From CAWBJP01 sp963789165 (GTDB lineage: Bacteria > Actinomycetota > Acidimicrobiia > IMCC26256 > BP-133), in NCBI GenBank assembly GCA_963789165.1, contig CAWBJP010000011.1, forward strand, positions 62,001 through 126,000: DNA of 64,000 nt, read 5' to 3'. This document shows positions 20,377-29,946 of the stretch, in pieces; the first letter of the stretch is position 1, and each line of letters begins with the position of its first letter. The position numbers and the translations under genes were made by a program. Below the pieces are notes generated by a model that worked only from the letters and a program-made list of their open reading frames with translations, searched no databases and was not told the origin of the DNA.

Positions 20377-22311
20377 CTACGCGGCTTTTTGGCAGGTGCC
20401 GTTCTGTAGGAACTCGAAAACATGGGCCGTGCCCCGATGGAAGGGCTCGCAGATACTCGGGTTCGATCGGAGAGCGGCGAGGTCCAGCTCCCGAGGCGGC
20501 CAGCCGTCCCCGATCCACTGTCGCTCATTGAAGTACACGTAACGTACGTTGTACTTCCTCAGCAACTCCTGCACACGCGGATCGCGACCAAAGTCACCGA
20601 CGTGTTCTAACAACCATTTCCTTTCCTTCCAATGCTGATCCTGCACCTTCGGTTCGAAATCAAAGACAAGCTCCACGCCTTCATAGGTATAGGCCCACAG
20701 AGCACCATCGTTATTTCTATCATTGAGGACCCGGTCACCAGAAGCAGTGTTCCGTCGCAAGAATTCGAATGCTCTTTCCGCGGATGGCTCAATGAGGACG
20801 TACTCTTGGACGGCTAGCTTCCCGATCCGTCCGTTGCTGAGCGGCCACGTCAGAGCGACACCGGCGACGACGGCCCAAGCAACGGGAACTGCGATCCTTT
20901 GGACGGCGGTGTTGTTTCTCAAGAGTTGCTTGAGGAGCGGCATCACTCCGAGGACGGCGAAGGCTCCGAAGAAAGGCAGGATAAGCACAAAGTTGAGGGC
21001 GAGGCGGTCGGGTTGGTGATACCAGGGCATGGTGAAGTTCCGGAGCGGTCCCGCCGTTGTCGAGGCGAAAAGGAAAAGCAGGAGGTTCGCCAAGGCGACG
21101 AGCGCGAGACTGAGGAGGCTTCTCCGGTAGAGGCACACGGCCAGTCCAGCGACGGCCAACCAGAAGACGACGTCGAGTCCATGCGGAAAAGAGAGGAACG
21201 AGATCAATCGGACGAATGCCGAAGGTACCGCACGCAGATTGACATGATCGACCGTTGCTTTTTGGCCTGCGTCGCTGAGGAACTGCGGGATGCTGGGCAG
21301 CACGAGCAGGAGGAATGCAGCGCAAACCAAGGTCGCTCGCCCGACATAGAGTTTGAGGTTGTGGACGCTCCGTTGGTCCACGACGGTTTCGAGAACGATG
21401 CTCGCCACGAGCATCGCCGTCAGGGCCAACTCACTCGTATGTGTGCCGAACACAGCAACTGACGCCATGGCGGCGATCGCTAGGCTCATCCATCTCGTTT
21501 TGCCGTCGATGTACTTAAGAATGGAGAGCGCGACGGCTGGAGTGATGCATGTGCCCACGATGAGGGCGAGGCCGCCCCAGGTCCAAGGGATGAAGGGGAA
21601 GAATCCGATACCGGCGAGGAGAAACGCAGCTATCCCCGCAAACAATGGCTGGGCTGGGAGCAATTTACGCGCTAATCCGAAAATCCCCAGCGGTAGCACG
21701 ACAACGAGAAACAGAACGGTTCCGGCGACCAAGCCGTCGGCGATCGGGACTCCCGCCACACGGTTCGCGAGAGCAACCTCGCCATGGAACGCCATCGGGT
21801 AGAAGTCGGCGGGACGACCACCCCCAGGTGTCTGGTAGGCGAGGACCCGTGCGGGGTCCATGGTCTCGAAGCGTGCGATACGGGCGGCGATGACGCCATG
21901 GTTGGCTGAGTCGCGTTTCGGCGGGGTCCTGGCGGAGCCGTCGCCAATGGCATGAGCCCAGGTCACGCTGCACAGGAGGATGGCGGCGGCCAGCAAGACG
22001 TGTGCTCGGCGGAGCTGGGGTGACGCCTCGCCGGGTGCGGGCATCTCGGATGCGTGAGGGGTCTGACGTCGACCATGGTAGGCGAGCACACCCAACCCGG
22101 CGAGAGTGGCTAGGAATGCCACCGGCCCGAAGGGAACGCCCGCCAGCTGGGTTGCTTCCCCGAGGATGAAGACGACAGCCAACGACAGCGCAGGCGCGAG
22201 CGTCAGCCGCTTCAGAAGGCCCAATTCCGAGCGGAATGCGCTCAAGACCAGCATTCCCGGGACGAACACGAGAACGGCCATGGCGAGGAATGCGCTCGGG
22301 GTCGGGTGCAT
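20377..22311 (-). CDS. DUF6541-type polytopic membrane protein
   Basis: 644 residues, with about 12-14 predicted membrane helices over residues 1-470 and a soluble C-terminal domain of about 150 residues. The first helices (FLAMAVLVFVPGMLVLSAF) and the C-terminal segment DRVLNDRNNDGALWAYTYEG resemble the actinobacterial DUF6541 group, whose members look like GT-C glycosyltransferases and sit in cell-surface polysaccharide loci. A conserved-looking loop with HGVIAARIARFETMDPA and GGRPADFYPMAFH follows an early helix, a position where GT-C enzymes bind donor phosphate. Catalytic activity is not established. Codon usage is less GC-rich at third positions than the flanking housekeeping genes. Confidence 0.65.
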   Translation of the reverse strand: MHPTPSAFLAMAVLVFVPGMLVLSAFRSELGLLKRLTLAPALSLAVVFILGEATQLAGVPFGPVAFLATLAGLGVLAYHGRRQTPHASEMPAPGEASPQLRRAHVLLAAAILLCSVTWAHAIGDGSARTPPKRDSANHGVIAARIARFETMDPARVLAYQTPGGGRPADFYPMAFHGEVALANRVAGVPIADGLVAGTVLFLVVVLPLGIFGLARKLLPAQPLFAGIAAFLLAGIGFFPFIPWTWGGLALIVGTCITPAVALSILKYIDGKTRWMSLAIAAMASVAVFGTHTSELALTAMLVASIVLETVVDQRSVHNLKLYVGRATLVCAAFLLLVLPSIPQFLSDAGQKATVDHVNLRAVPSAFVRLISFLSFPHGLDVVFWLAVAGLAVCLYRRSLLSLALVALANLLLFLFASTTAGPLRNFTMPWYHQPDRLALNFVLILPFFGAFAVLGVMPLLKQLLRNNTAVQRIAVPVAWAVVAGVALTWPLSNGRIGKLAVQEYVLIEPSAERAFEFLRRNTASGDRVLNDRNNDGALWAYTYEGVELVFDFEPKVQDQHWKERKWLLEHVGDFGRDPRVQELLRKYNVRYVYFNERQWIGDGWPPRELDLAALRSNPSICEPFHRGTAHVFEFLQNGTCQKAA

Positions 22312-22380
22312 AGTTATGAGATCGACCTAAATGCCGCAGACCTTGATGTTCGTGCAGGCTACAGGCTGGCGTCTTGCCGG

Positions 22381-22788
22381 TTAGGCCTGTCGAGAGAGTT
22401 GAGCAGTTGGCATGGCCCGGGGCAGAGGGGCCCCATCGGTCAGGTCGGCCTGCGGCTCGGCGCGCTCGGGGCGCATGAGGGCAATCTCTTCAGCGAGCCG
22501 GCGGGTTCGCTCCTCGAGACGGGAGATCTCCCAGGAGAGGTGCGTGACAACAGCCAAAAGGAAGACGATTGCCACGACGAAGAGGATGGATGGGCTGTAG
22601 GCGATCCCGATGGCACCTGCCAAGTCATCGGTCACCCTCCGCGTCACGCTCAGCACCACCACGGCAATGCCGACGCCGACCCAGAGCAAGATGTACTTCT
22701 CCCGGAGCTGGCCCCGGCGGACCAAGCGGGCAAGAAACACTACGTAGGTGAGCGCTATCAACATGGCGGCGATCTCGAGTCGATACAT
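22381..22788 (-). CDS. DUF2304 family membrane protein
   Basis: 135 residues: an N-terminal helix (AAMLIALTYVVFLARLV), the family-like segment REKYILLWVGVGIAVVVL, a third helix (SILFVVAIVFLLAVVTHLSW), then a charged coiled-coil-like stretch (ISRLEERTRRLAEEIALM) and a Pro-rich tail. DUF2304 genes typically accompany dolichol-phosphate-type glycosyltransferases, and here the gene overlaps the end of one on the same strand. A role as a membrane partner of that transferase is inferred from context. Confidence 0.75.
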   Translation of the reverse strand: MYRLEIAAMLIALTYVVFLARLVRRGQLREKYILLWVGVGIAVVVLSVTRRVTDDLAGAIGIAYSPSILFVVAIVFLLAVVTHLSWEISRLEERTRRLAEEIALMRPERAEPQADLTDGAPLPRAMPTAQLSRQA

Positions 22789-23612
22789 CAGGCGTTCCCA
22801 ACGGCTTTCGGGATCGGGCCACGGCCACGCAGGGCGATGGCGAACAGGAGGCGCCCGAGGTGGTAGAAGCTTCGGGCGGAGGTGGCGGACGGCGCTCCGC
22901 CTTGCCGGGCGTACATCAAGACGTCGATCTCGTCGATCGCGAGGCCGGCTCGGCCTCCGATCAGGAGGGCTTCAACGGTGTCGCTGAGGTAGTCAACGGG
23001 GTACTGCTGGCTGAACAAGGCAATGGCTCGGGGGCCCATCGCGCGATGTCCACTTGTGGTGTCGCTGACCAACGCACCGACGCGTCGTGACACGACGCGT
23101 GACAAGAGCTTCATTGCTGCACGCCGGCCCGGCGCCACGCGGTATCCCATGGCGAAGCGGCTCCCGACCACGAGGTCGAGATTGCAGCGGTCGAGTTCAT
23201 CAAGGAGTCGCTGAGCCTCACGAGGGTCGTGTTGGCCGTCGCCGTCCAGTTGGACAACCCGTTCGTAGCCCTGCGCCGCCGCATAGCGGAGCGCAGTACG
23301 AATGGCTCCCCCAACACCGAGGTTGTATGGCAGCCTGACCACCGTCGCCCCAGCTGCTTTGGCCACCCCAGCCGTGTTGTCTGAGGAGCCGTCGTCTACG
23401 ACCAGCACGTCCGCCTCGAGGGCGGATCGGGCTCCCGTTACGACGGCGCCGATGGACTCCGCCTCATTCAGCGCAGGGATGATGACGAGGACCCGTGGTG
23501 TCGGAAGCAGAGGATCCGCGCAGCGCGGAGCCGTCAGGGGCGCTCCGACCATTGTAGAGGCGGACACTGACCGCACCCCACCGTCCTTCGCCTCCATCGT
23601 GTTCCGCTGCAA
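22788..23612 (-). CDS. DPM1-like family 2 glycosyltransferase
   Basis: 274-residue GT2 enzyme without membrane helices. Motifs are VLVIIPALNEAESIGAVV, LVVDDGSSDNTAGVA, LGVGGAIRTALRYA and RVVQLDGDGQHDP (DGD metal-binding motif), all typical of dolichol/polyprenyl-phosphate sugar synthases. The first about 35 residues look unstructured, and the true start may be further in, for example near TMVGAPL. It overlaps the DUF2304 gene. Together they probably make a lipid-linked sugar for the GT-C enzymes nearby. The promoter should lie in the 300-base divergent gap upstream. Confidence 0.82.
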   Translation of the reverse strand: MQRNTMEAKDGGVRSVSASTMVGAPLTAPRCADPLLPTPRVLVIIPALNEAESIGAVVTGARSALEADVLVVDDGSSDNTAGVAKAAGATVVRLPYNLGVGGAIRTALRYAAAQGYERVVQLDGDGQHDPREAQRLLDELDRCNLDLVVGSRFAMGYRVAPGRRAAMKLLSRVVSRRVGALVSDTTSGHRAMGPRAIALFSQQYPVDYLSDTVEALLIGGRAGLAIDEIDVLMYARQGGAPSATSARSFYHLGRLLFAIALRGRGPIPKAVGNA

Positions 23613-23916
23613 GATGCGCTCCTCTAGGCCCTCGCGATGTATTCGTCATGCTTGTCGGCGGGACTGGGGCAAAACTTAAGGGCGCGCAGCCCGCAGGGGG
23701 TCGGCTCCTCCGAAGGAGGAGGACCTCCGAGAGTTCATGAGTGCGGCCCGTGCGACGGGGCGGGTGCAATCTCGGCGCTTCTGTCGCCCATGGGGACGTC
23801 CTCGCGTTTTAGAACCCAGACGCGGCGAACCGTTAGTGGATGCATGGCCGGGGGATGCGCCGTAGTCTGAGGCCGGTTTGATCCGCTCGTGGCGACCCGG
23901 ACCCCGAAGGGAGGCC
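23613..23916. other. Divergent intergenic region with a short hairpin
   Basis: Separates the minus-strand glycosyltransferase run from the plus-strand run. A 7-base perfect stem, ctcctcc-gaa-ggaggag, lies at 23705-23721. Several short open frames cross it but none has a recognisable product or a start with a convincing ribosome-binding site. Promoters for both directions must lie here; I cannot place them with confidence. Confidence 0.45.
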
Positions 23917-24291
23917 ATGCCTCGCAGCCTCGTTTGGTTCGCGGCTGCCGGCGTTTTCGTGGTCGGCTTCTGGACGGCGGCCCGCACTGCGGACGACGCA
24001 TTGGACACCGCCCGCGAGGTGACGAGCGCCCAGTCTCTTGCCGACGCGCGTGCCGTGTACAGGGAATTCGAATGCATGGAATCCGAGCTTCGCCGGCGAC
24101 TACCACCGGGCGCGCGGATCCGGGTCTCCGTCCCGGGTAATCAGCTCTGGCGCCAGCGACTCATCGAGGTCGCCTCGCCCTGGTTCGTCGTTGTCGCCCC
24201 GCCAGAAACTGCCGCTTATGTCGTCGGCCTGAGTGACCCGGCGCTGCCGAAGGATTGCGGCACCGTCGGGCTTGGCGTCCGTAGGTCGTGA
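23917..24291 (+). CDS. Hypothetical single-pass membrane protein
   Basis: About 124 residues from ATG 23917, chosen because gaagggagg lies just upstream. The product begins with a hydrophobic segment (SLVWFAAAGVFVVGFW) followed by an extracytoplasmic domain with ARAVYREFECMESELRRR, PGARIRVSV and PWFVVVAPPETAAY. It overlaps the next gene (TGATG), a polytopic membrane protein, and is probably translated with it. I do not recognise the family; an accessory subunit for the downstream transferase-like protein is a guess from position. Confidence 0.6.
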   Translation: MPRSLVWFAAAGVFVVGFWTAARTADDALDTAREVTSAQSLADARAVYREFECMESELRRRLPPGARIRVSVPGNQLWRQRLIEVASPWFVVVAPPETAAYVVGLSDPALPKDCGTVGLGVRRS

Positions 24292-25652
24292 TGCGAGCTC
24301 TCGGGGTGACGGCCTGGCTCTTCCTTCCAGGCGCGCTCCCGGCCGTCTCGCTGGTCGGCCGTACGGTGCTGTCGATCCCGTTCGCGGCCCTGCTCACCGC
24401 CCTCGGATTGTCTGTTGCCAGCATGCTGGCCATCTGGGCCGGAACCTCGGTGCTTCCGTGGTACTTCGCCGTCGTGGTTGCGGGCCAGGCGGAGGCGATA
24501 CGGCGCCTCCGCCGTCGCCCACCCGTGACGAGGCCGCCCATCAGAGATATCGCCGTCGACGCAGTCCTCCTGCTCGTCGTGGCGTTCCCCCTCGTGGGTC
24601 TGCGCCGGGCGGCGATCGACTGGGACGCCCGGTCGATCTGGTTGTTTCACTCCCGATGGTTCTATGCCGGCGGTGACTTCATCCGGGATGCCCTCGTGAA
24701 TCCCGCCTTTTCCTACTCCCATCCGGACTATCCGCCACTGGCTCCGGCTGCCGCGGGAGGACTGTGGCGACTCACAGCCAACGTCGATGTCGACCTCGGA
24801 CGCGACGTCATCGCCCTCCTGACTTTCAATGCGGTGGCCGTAATGGCCCTGGCCGTTCGACGCCTTGCCTCAGAGCGGTCTGCGGTTCCTGCGGCCGCGA
24901 TGGCGGCGCTCGTCGGGCTGGGCGCTTACGGTCTCGCCGGCCCATACGGGACGAACGGCTACGTCGACCTCCTGTGGGCCGCGTCCGCTACCGCAGGAGT
25001 CCTGTACCTTCTGGCGGCGCCCATGACTCCTGAGCACATGGCCCTGGGCGCCGCCTGCCTCGCCGTCGCGGGGGTGACGAAGAACGAAGGTTTGGCCGCT
25101 GCGGTCCTTGTCCTCGGCCTCTCATTGGCGCGTCACCGGCAGAGTCTGAGAACGGTGGCGGTCCTGGGCACGACCGCCCTCTTTATCCTCGCCTGGCCCG
25201 TTCTGATGCGTACGCTCGGAGTCCATTCGGACATCGCCGCAGGCGGACGGGCGTCAGCGCTACTGCACGGAGATCCCGAAGCTACGAGCCGTGTCGGCCC
25301 GACCATCGCGGCGATCACGGGCATGGCCCGACCAATCGGTTTCGTCGCCATTGGGTGTGCCGCTTTCGGAGCGCTCATGCTGCGCACGGCGCGCCGACGC
25401 TTGGGGCTGGGTTCGGCGGGCTGGACGTGGCTCGCCATCCTGCTCATCACGGCGTCACTCGTCGCCGCCTACGTCCTCAGTCCGTACGACCTGGATTACC
25501 ATCTGGCCAGCTCTGCGGACCGAACGACGATCGCGCTGCGCTTACTCCTCCTCTCCGAGGTGGCGTGCTGGACTCTGTGTGCGACGGAGGCGCTGCAACG
25601 AGGAGATTCGCCGAGCAGGGCGCCGGTGGCGGTCACGGAGTTGCGCCGGTGA
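24291..25652 (+). CDS. Polytopic GT-C-like membrane protein
   Basis: 453 residues with about 11 membrane helices. The first large loop carries LRRAAIDWDARSIWLFHSRW and NPAFSYSHPDYPPLAPAAAG: an acidic residue after helix 1 and a DYPPL element, seen in GT39/ArnT-like glycosyltransferases. Further in are PYGTNGYVDLLWAA and GVTKNEGLAAAVLVL. It would act outside the membrane with a polyprenyl-linked sugar. It is embedded in a plus-strand run in which each gene overlaps the next by a few bases (24291 to 28020), consistent with one operon. Confidence 0.65.
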   Translation: MRALGVTAWLFLPGALPAVSLVGRTVLSIPFAALLTALGLSVASMLAIWAGTSVLPWYFAVVVAGQAEAIRRLRRRPPVTRPPIRDIAVDAVLLLVVAFPLVGLRRAAIDWDARSIWLFHSRWFYAGGDFIRDALVNPAFSYSHPDYPPLAPAAAGGLWRLTANVDVDLGRDVIALLTFNAVAVMALAVRRLASERSAVPAAAMAALVGLGAYGLAGPYGTNGYVDLLWAASATAGVLYLLAAPMTPEHMALGAACLAVAGVTKNEGLAAAVLVLGLSLARHRQSLRTVAVLGTTALFILAWPVLMRTLGVHSDIAAGGRASALLHGDPEATSRVGPTIAAITGMARPIGFVAIGCAAFGALMLRTARRRLGLGSAGWTWLAILLITASLVAAYVLSPYDLDYHLASSADRTTIALRLLLLSEVACWTLCATEALQRGDSPSRAPVAVTELRR

Positions 25653-26413
25653 GCCCGACCAACATGGCTGACCACTCTTGGGAGCGCCATGCTGGCTGGT
25701 GGCAGAAGGAGTTCACCGCCGGCGCTGATCCCGAATACGAAGAGCAGATCCTGCCGATGGCTGATGAGCACCTCGCCGGAGCAGCGCGGGTGCTGGACGT
25801 CGGAACCGGGGAAGGGCAGCTTGCCCGCCGGGCGATCAGGGCCGGGTCCCGTTTCGCCGTGGGAATCGACCCGACGCGGAAGCAGTTGGCAACGGCGGTG
25901 GAGCGAGCCGGTGGGCCTCGATATCCGCGAGCGGTGGCGGCCGCTCTGCCGTTTCCGGACGCCGTCTTCGACGCCGTGGTTGCCTGCCTGGTCTTCGAGC
26001 ACATCGAGGATTTCGAGAGGGCCATCGAGGAGGTTGGGCGCGTTCTCCGACCCGGCGGTCGATTCCTGTTCTTCCTCAACCATCCGCTCCTCCAAACGCC
26101 CGGCAGCGGATGGATCGATGACCACATCCTGGACGAGCAGTACTGGCGGATCGGGCGATACCTGGTCGAAGACGTCTCGATCGAGGAGGTGGCCTCAGGA
26201 GTCGAGCTTCCATTCGTGCACCGCCCCCTGAGTCGATACGTCAACGCCATGGCTGGTGGCGGCTTGTTCATCGAACGCATGGAGGAACCAGCTCCCCCTG
26301 AGGGCTTTCTCAGACGAGCTGAGGAGTATCGGGAGGCGGTCACCATCCCCCGGCTGCTGTTCCTGCTCGCCCGCCGAGCTGGTGGTGGTGTGGCGGCGGG
26401 AGGCCTTTGTTGA
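25649..26413 (+). CDS. SAM-dependent methyltransferase
   Basis: Class I methyltransferase of about 254 residues. Motif I is ARVLDVGTGEGQLARRAI, motif II sits at VGIDPTRKQL, motif III at AALPFPDAVFDAVVA, and the post-motif reads ACLVFEHIEDFERAIEEVGRV-LRPGG, typical of UbiE/small-molecule methyltransferases. The start GTG 25649 overlaps the previous stop (GTGA); ATG 25664 is an alternative. Given its place among glycosyltransferases, methylation of a sugar or a lipid-linked intermediate is the likely role, but the substrate cannot be told from sequence. Confidence 0.82.
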   Translation: MSPTNMADHSWERHAGWWQKEFTAGADPEYEEQILPMADEHLAGAARVLDVGTGEGQLARRAIRAGSRFAVGIDPTRKQLATAVERAGGPRYPRAVAAALPFPDAVFDAVVACLVFEHIEDFERAIEEVGRVLRPGGRFLFFLNHPLLQTPGSGWIDDHILDEQYWRIGRYLVEDVSIEEVASGVELPFVHRPLSRYVNAMAGGGLFIERMEEPAPPEGFLRRAEEYREAVTIPRLLFLLARRAGGGVAAGGLC

Positions 26414-27249
26414 AACCGACCGTTTCCGTCTGCATCCCCGCCTACAACGCGGCCCGATTCGTTGGGGAGACGATTAGCTCTGTACTGGCCCAGACCTTCG
26501 ATGACTTCGAACTGGTAGTCGTCGATGACGCCAGCCGCGACAGGACGGCCGAGGTGGTGGCGAGCTTCGATGATCCGCGGGTGCGTCTCGAACGCAATGA
26601 GGCCGGTCTTGGAGTGGAGGGGAACTGGAACCGATCGGTGAGCCTCGCAAGTGGACGGTACGTGAAGCTGCTCTGCCACGACGACACGTTGCGACCGGAC
26701 TGTCTGGCTACCCAAGTCGCCTTGCTGGAGGCCCACCCGGATGTCGTTATGGTGGCGGGACGTCGCGACGTCGTCGATGAAGACGGGAGGGTGCTGATTT
26801 CCGACCGGGGCCTGGGGCGTCTGGCGGGGGTCGTAGCCGGTCGCGAGGCAGTGCGGGCGACCGTGCGATCGGGCACGAACCTCTTCGGTGAACCGGTTTG
26901 CGTGCTTATGAGGGGCGAGCGGCTCCGAGACTGCGGGCCGTTTTCGGGTATTCGCCCTTACATGATCGATCTCGAGTACTGGTGCCGGATGTTGGAGCTC
27001 GGCCCTCTCTATGCCCAGCCCGCGACGGTTGGGGCTTTCCGCGTGGCGCTCACATCCCTCAGCTTCCAACTCGTCAGGCGTCAGAATCGCGAGGCTCTCG
27101 GACTGTTTCGGAATCTCCGCCAACGTCGCCCCGAGTGGGTGGGCCGGCAGGACCTCGTGCAAGCCGCGGTCCGGTCCGCGGCGTTGGCCATGGGCCGTGC
27201 CGTCGCCTACCGGGTGGTGGCGCGACGTGGCGCGTCGAGGAGCGAATGA
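26410..27249 (+). CDS. Family 2 glycosyltransferase
   Basis: GT-A fold enzyme of about 279 residues: TVSVCIPAYNAARFVGETI, VVVDDASRDRTAEVV, GVEGNWNRSVSLASG, and LLCHDDTLRPDCL (HDD metal site). SGTNLFGEPVCVLMRGER and YMIDLEYWCRMLELG form the acceptor-side region. The start is TTG 26410 (or 26407), overlapping the methyltransferase stop. It is soluble, so it probably acts on the cytoplasmic face on a nucleotide-sugar donor. It overlaps the dioxygenase gene downstream (ATGA). Confidence 0.85.
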   Translation: MKPTVSVCIPAYNAARFVGETISSVLAQTFDDFELVVVDDASRDRTAEVVASFDDPRVRLERNEAGLGVEGNWNRSVSLASGRYVKLLCHDDTLRPDCLATQVALLEAHPDVVMVAGRRDVVDEDGRVLISDRGLGRLAGVVAGREAVRATVRSGTNLFGEPVCVLMRGERLRDCGPFSGIRPYMIDLEYWCRMLELGPLYAQPATVGAFRVALTSLSFQLVRRQNREALGLFRNLRQRRPEWVGRQDLVQAAVRSAALAMGRAVAYRVVARRGASRSE

Positions 27250-28020
27250 GGCGCCGGTTGGGACGGTATCGTCGAGACATGGGTCTCTCGGCGCTTGACC
27301 GCTACCAGTTTGATCTTGCCGGCTACCTGGTGTTGGAGGACGTCCTGGACCCAGTACAGGTGGGTAGCCTGCGGGAGGTTATCGAGGAAGGCGGCGTTCC
27401 TGCCCCTGGCCCTTCCATCAGCGAGCAGCGTTTCGCGGGGAGTTCGGGGCTCCTGGAATTGCACCAATTGTTCCGCGACCTGGTCGACCACCCGCTGGTG
27501 CTCGAGATTCTCGGCGCCCTGATCGGGCCGTACGCGCGCCTCGATCACAGCTACGGAATCATCATGGGACGTGGCCATACTGGATTCGGTCTGCATGGAC
27601 CCTCGTGGCCATTCGATGCGTCGCAGTTCTATCTCCACCGAGGTGGGAGGACGTGGAACGGGCTCCTGGCTTTCTCTTGGGCGCTGACGACTGCCGACCC
27701 GGGCGAAGGTGGTTTCGGTTGTATCCCAGGCAGCCATCGCGGCTGAGACGGCACCCCCCAGCGGCGCCAATGCCCTGGTCGTGGAGGTCCCGCAACGGGC
27801 AGGTTCGCTCCTGGTCTTCACCGAGGCCTTGGTCCATTGCACCATGCCCTGGAACGGGACTGAGAACCGGCTCAGCCTCCTCTACAAGTACTCACCGGGG
27901 AACTCGAGCTGGTCCCGTTATCCGCCGGCTCCGGCCGAGGTCGTCGACCTTCTGACCCCGCGTCAACGCCGCCTCGTCGAGCCGCCCTACGTGGGTGGCC
28001 GGGAGCCGTCGTTCAGATGA
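27246..28020 (+). CDS. Phytanoyl-CoA dioxygenase family protein (one frameshift)
   Basis: Fe(II)/2-oxoglutarate-dependent oxygenase fold, about 257 residues when corrected. It begins LDRYQFDLAGYLVLEDVLDP, as PhyH proteins do. A candidate iron-binding pair is in GFGLHGPSWPFD, with a distal histidine in EALVHCTMPW and the 2-oxoglutarate-side arginine probably in ENRLSLLYKYSPG. The frame breaks near 27742, where one extra G turns GSHRAETAP into a stop; removing it joins the two halves. ATG 27246 overlaps the previous stop; ATG 27279 is also possible. In glycan loci such enzymes hydroxylate sugars, lipids or small-molecule decorations. The substrate is unknown. Confidence 0.78.
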
Positions 28021-29924
28021 CGGTTCCGAGGTCAGAGTCTCGAGACCTCCGGCCCAGTGCCTATCGGCGCACCCCCGTCGAGCCTACCGTCGCGACCGAC
28101 CAGTCGAAGGCGGGTGCGTTCGCGCTACGAGCTCGCCGCCTGTTCCAAGCCAGGCCCTTCGAGGCTGCCGTCACGCTCGTGGTCACCGCGTACGTGGCTC
28201 TAGCGCTCTCTCCCTCGTCGTATGGCCGCGCCCTTCGCATTCTTGGAGTCGACAGCAGAACGTATCTGGGTTCACCTCGGCTCGATCGGTGGGATGAGTG
28301 GGCGGTGCAGACCCCTTTTATCCAGGCGGTCGTGCGCACGGGATTTGCCTCGCACAACGTATCTTCGTTCTACGGCGAGTCTTTCCGCACCACGCTGGCA
28401 TTGCCGGTCATGGACTGGGGCTTCATGTTCCGTCCCCTCTTCTGGGGTTACGCTTTTTTGCCGCCTGCCTGGGCCTTCTCGTTCTATTTTGCGGCGGCAG
28501 CAGGGTTGACGGTCGTGGGATGGGTGGTCCTGCTGCGGCGGATCGGCGTGAGTTATGTTCCCGCCGTGGCCGCGTCCCTGGCCATATTCTTCGCGCCCTT
28601 TACCCAGGCGTGGTGGACGGGTATCGCTCCGCTCTGCGCTCTTTTCCCGTGGATCCTCATTCTGTTCACATCCCGAGCTCGTCTGCGTTACCTGGTTTTG
28701 CCGTGCGCCTGGTTGACGGGAAGCTGGGTCGTATCCGGGTCATACCTGCCCGGATTGGTGCTCCTTGGATTCGTAGGCGCGGCGTTCCTCGGGGCGTTCG
28801 TCGTTCGCCGCGAGGACCTCGGCCGCCTCATGCTCTTGGCCCTTGCCTCTCTAGCCGGAGCGGTGATCGGTCTTCTCTACCTGGCCCCGGTGCTGCGAGA
28901 GCTTGCCCAGACGTCGTACCCGGGTCATCGGATTGTGCCTGGCGGGGCGCTTCCCATAGCGCAATGGTTCAGTCAGTTCGCCCCGTTCGGCGTGACGGAG
29001 GGATATCGGTCATTGCTTCCCAAAAACCTGCCGGAGTCGGTCGCTCTCGGCTCGTGGCTTCCGATTTTGGCGCTGGTGCTGGTCGACTACCGGCGGCTGC
29101 TCCATGGAGAGGCACGCCCCCGCATGCGTCCACTGGCGGTGCTCGGCGGGGCTTTCGTGCTGCTCTCCGGCTGGCAGTTGATAGGGGCCCTGCATTGGCT
29201 CGGCTCGGCGTTCCTATGGAATCGGAGTCCCGAGCAGCGATCACTTCTCGCCAGTGGGCTACTGCTTGTGCTGGCATCTGTGTGGGTGATTTCGGAGTTT
29301 CCGACCAGAGTGAACAGTCGACGGATCGCTCTATTTGTGGGCGTGACACTGCTGGCGACGGCTGTAGCTGCGGTTCTGGTGAGTGATGGCGACACAGCTT
29401 TCCTTGAGAAAGCGCGTGGCAACCTGCTTGCCTTAGCAGTGAGCGGGCTGCTGGCTCTCGGCGTCGTGGTCAGGCCGAGGCGCTGGGTGAACCCAACTGG
29501 CGTCATCGTGATGATGATTGCGCTGCCCTCGGCAGCCGCATGGGCCCTCTACAATCCGGTGCAGGACGCGAGGCCCATCTTCGACCCGATTGCGAGCGAT
29601 ATCACCGATGACCTCGACGAGGCCGCGGCTGCGCGTCCCGATGGCGCGATCGCGGTCAACTTCCCGGGTGCGATACTCAACGGCCTTGGCTATCGGTCGG
29701 TCATTCACGTCCTGCCGCTTCCGCAGCTCGACGATTTCGCCAGGATGTTTCCTGAGCTGGGGCCCCGCCGTCTCGACGCAATGTTCAACCGATACGTCGA
29801 GTTGTACCTCTTCCAGGGGACGGAGCCAAAGCTTGTCGGGCAGGGCTCTGTGGCTCTGCCTGAATCGGTCGTAAGACGCTTCGCCGAAGTCAGACGCCTT
29901 GCGTCATTTCGCCCACGGAGCTAG
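28017..29924 (+). CDS. Large polytopic membrane protein, glycan-locus type
   Basis: 635 residues, with about 12 membrane helices after a 45-residue cytoplasmic head and a C-terminal soluble segment. The first outer loop carries SPRLDRWDEWAVQTPF, and later SFYGESFRTTLALPVMDWG and QFAPFGVTEGYRSLLP. The overall shape (long first loop, many helices, soluble tail) resembles uncharacterised actinobacterial membrane proteins of surface-polysaccharide clusters and YfhO/GT-C-like proteins, but I cannot assign a family with confidence. ATG 28017 overlaps the dioxygenase stop (ATGA). Base composition is less GC-rich than neighbouring housekeeping genes, consistent with a laterally exchanged surface locus. 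Confidence 0.6.
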   Translation: MTVPRSESRDLRPSAYRRTPVEPTVATDQSKAGAFALRARRLFQARPFEAAVTLVVTAYVALALSPSSYGRALRILGVDSRTYLGSPRLDRWDEWAVQTPFIQAVVRTGFASHNVSSFYGESFRTTLALPVMDWGFMFRPLFWGYAFLPPAWAFSFYFAAAAGLTVVGWVVLLRRIGVSYVPAVAASLAIFFAPFTQAWWTGIAPLCALFPWILILFTSRARLRYLVLPCAWLTGSWVVSGSYLPGLVLLGFVGAAFLGAFVVRREDLGRLMLLALASLAGAVIGLLYLAPVLRELAQTSYPGHRIVPGGALPIAQWFSQFAPFGVTEGYRSLLPKNLPESVALGSWLPILALVLVDYRRLLHGEARPRMRPLAVLGGAFVLLSGWQLIGALHWLGSAFLWNRSPEQRSLLASGLLLVLASVWVISEFPTRVNSRRIALFVGVTLLATAVAAVLVSDGDTAFLEKARGNLLALAVSGLLALGVVVRPRRWVNPTGVIVMMIALPSAAAWALYNPVQDARPIFDPIASDITDDLDEAAAARPDGAIAVNFPGAILNGLGYRSVIHVLPLPQLDDFARMFPELGPRRLDAMFNRYVELYLFQGTEPKLVGQGSVALPESVVRRFAEVRRLASFRPRS

Positions 29925-29946
29925 GCGTCCCGCCGAAAACAACGAC

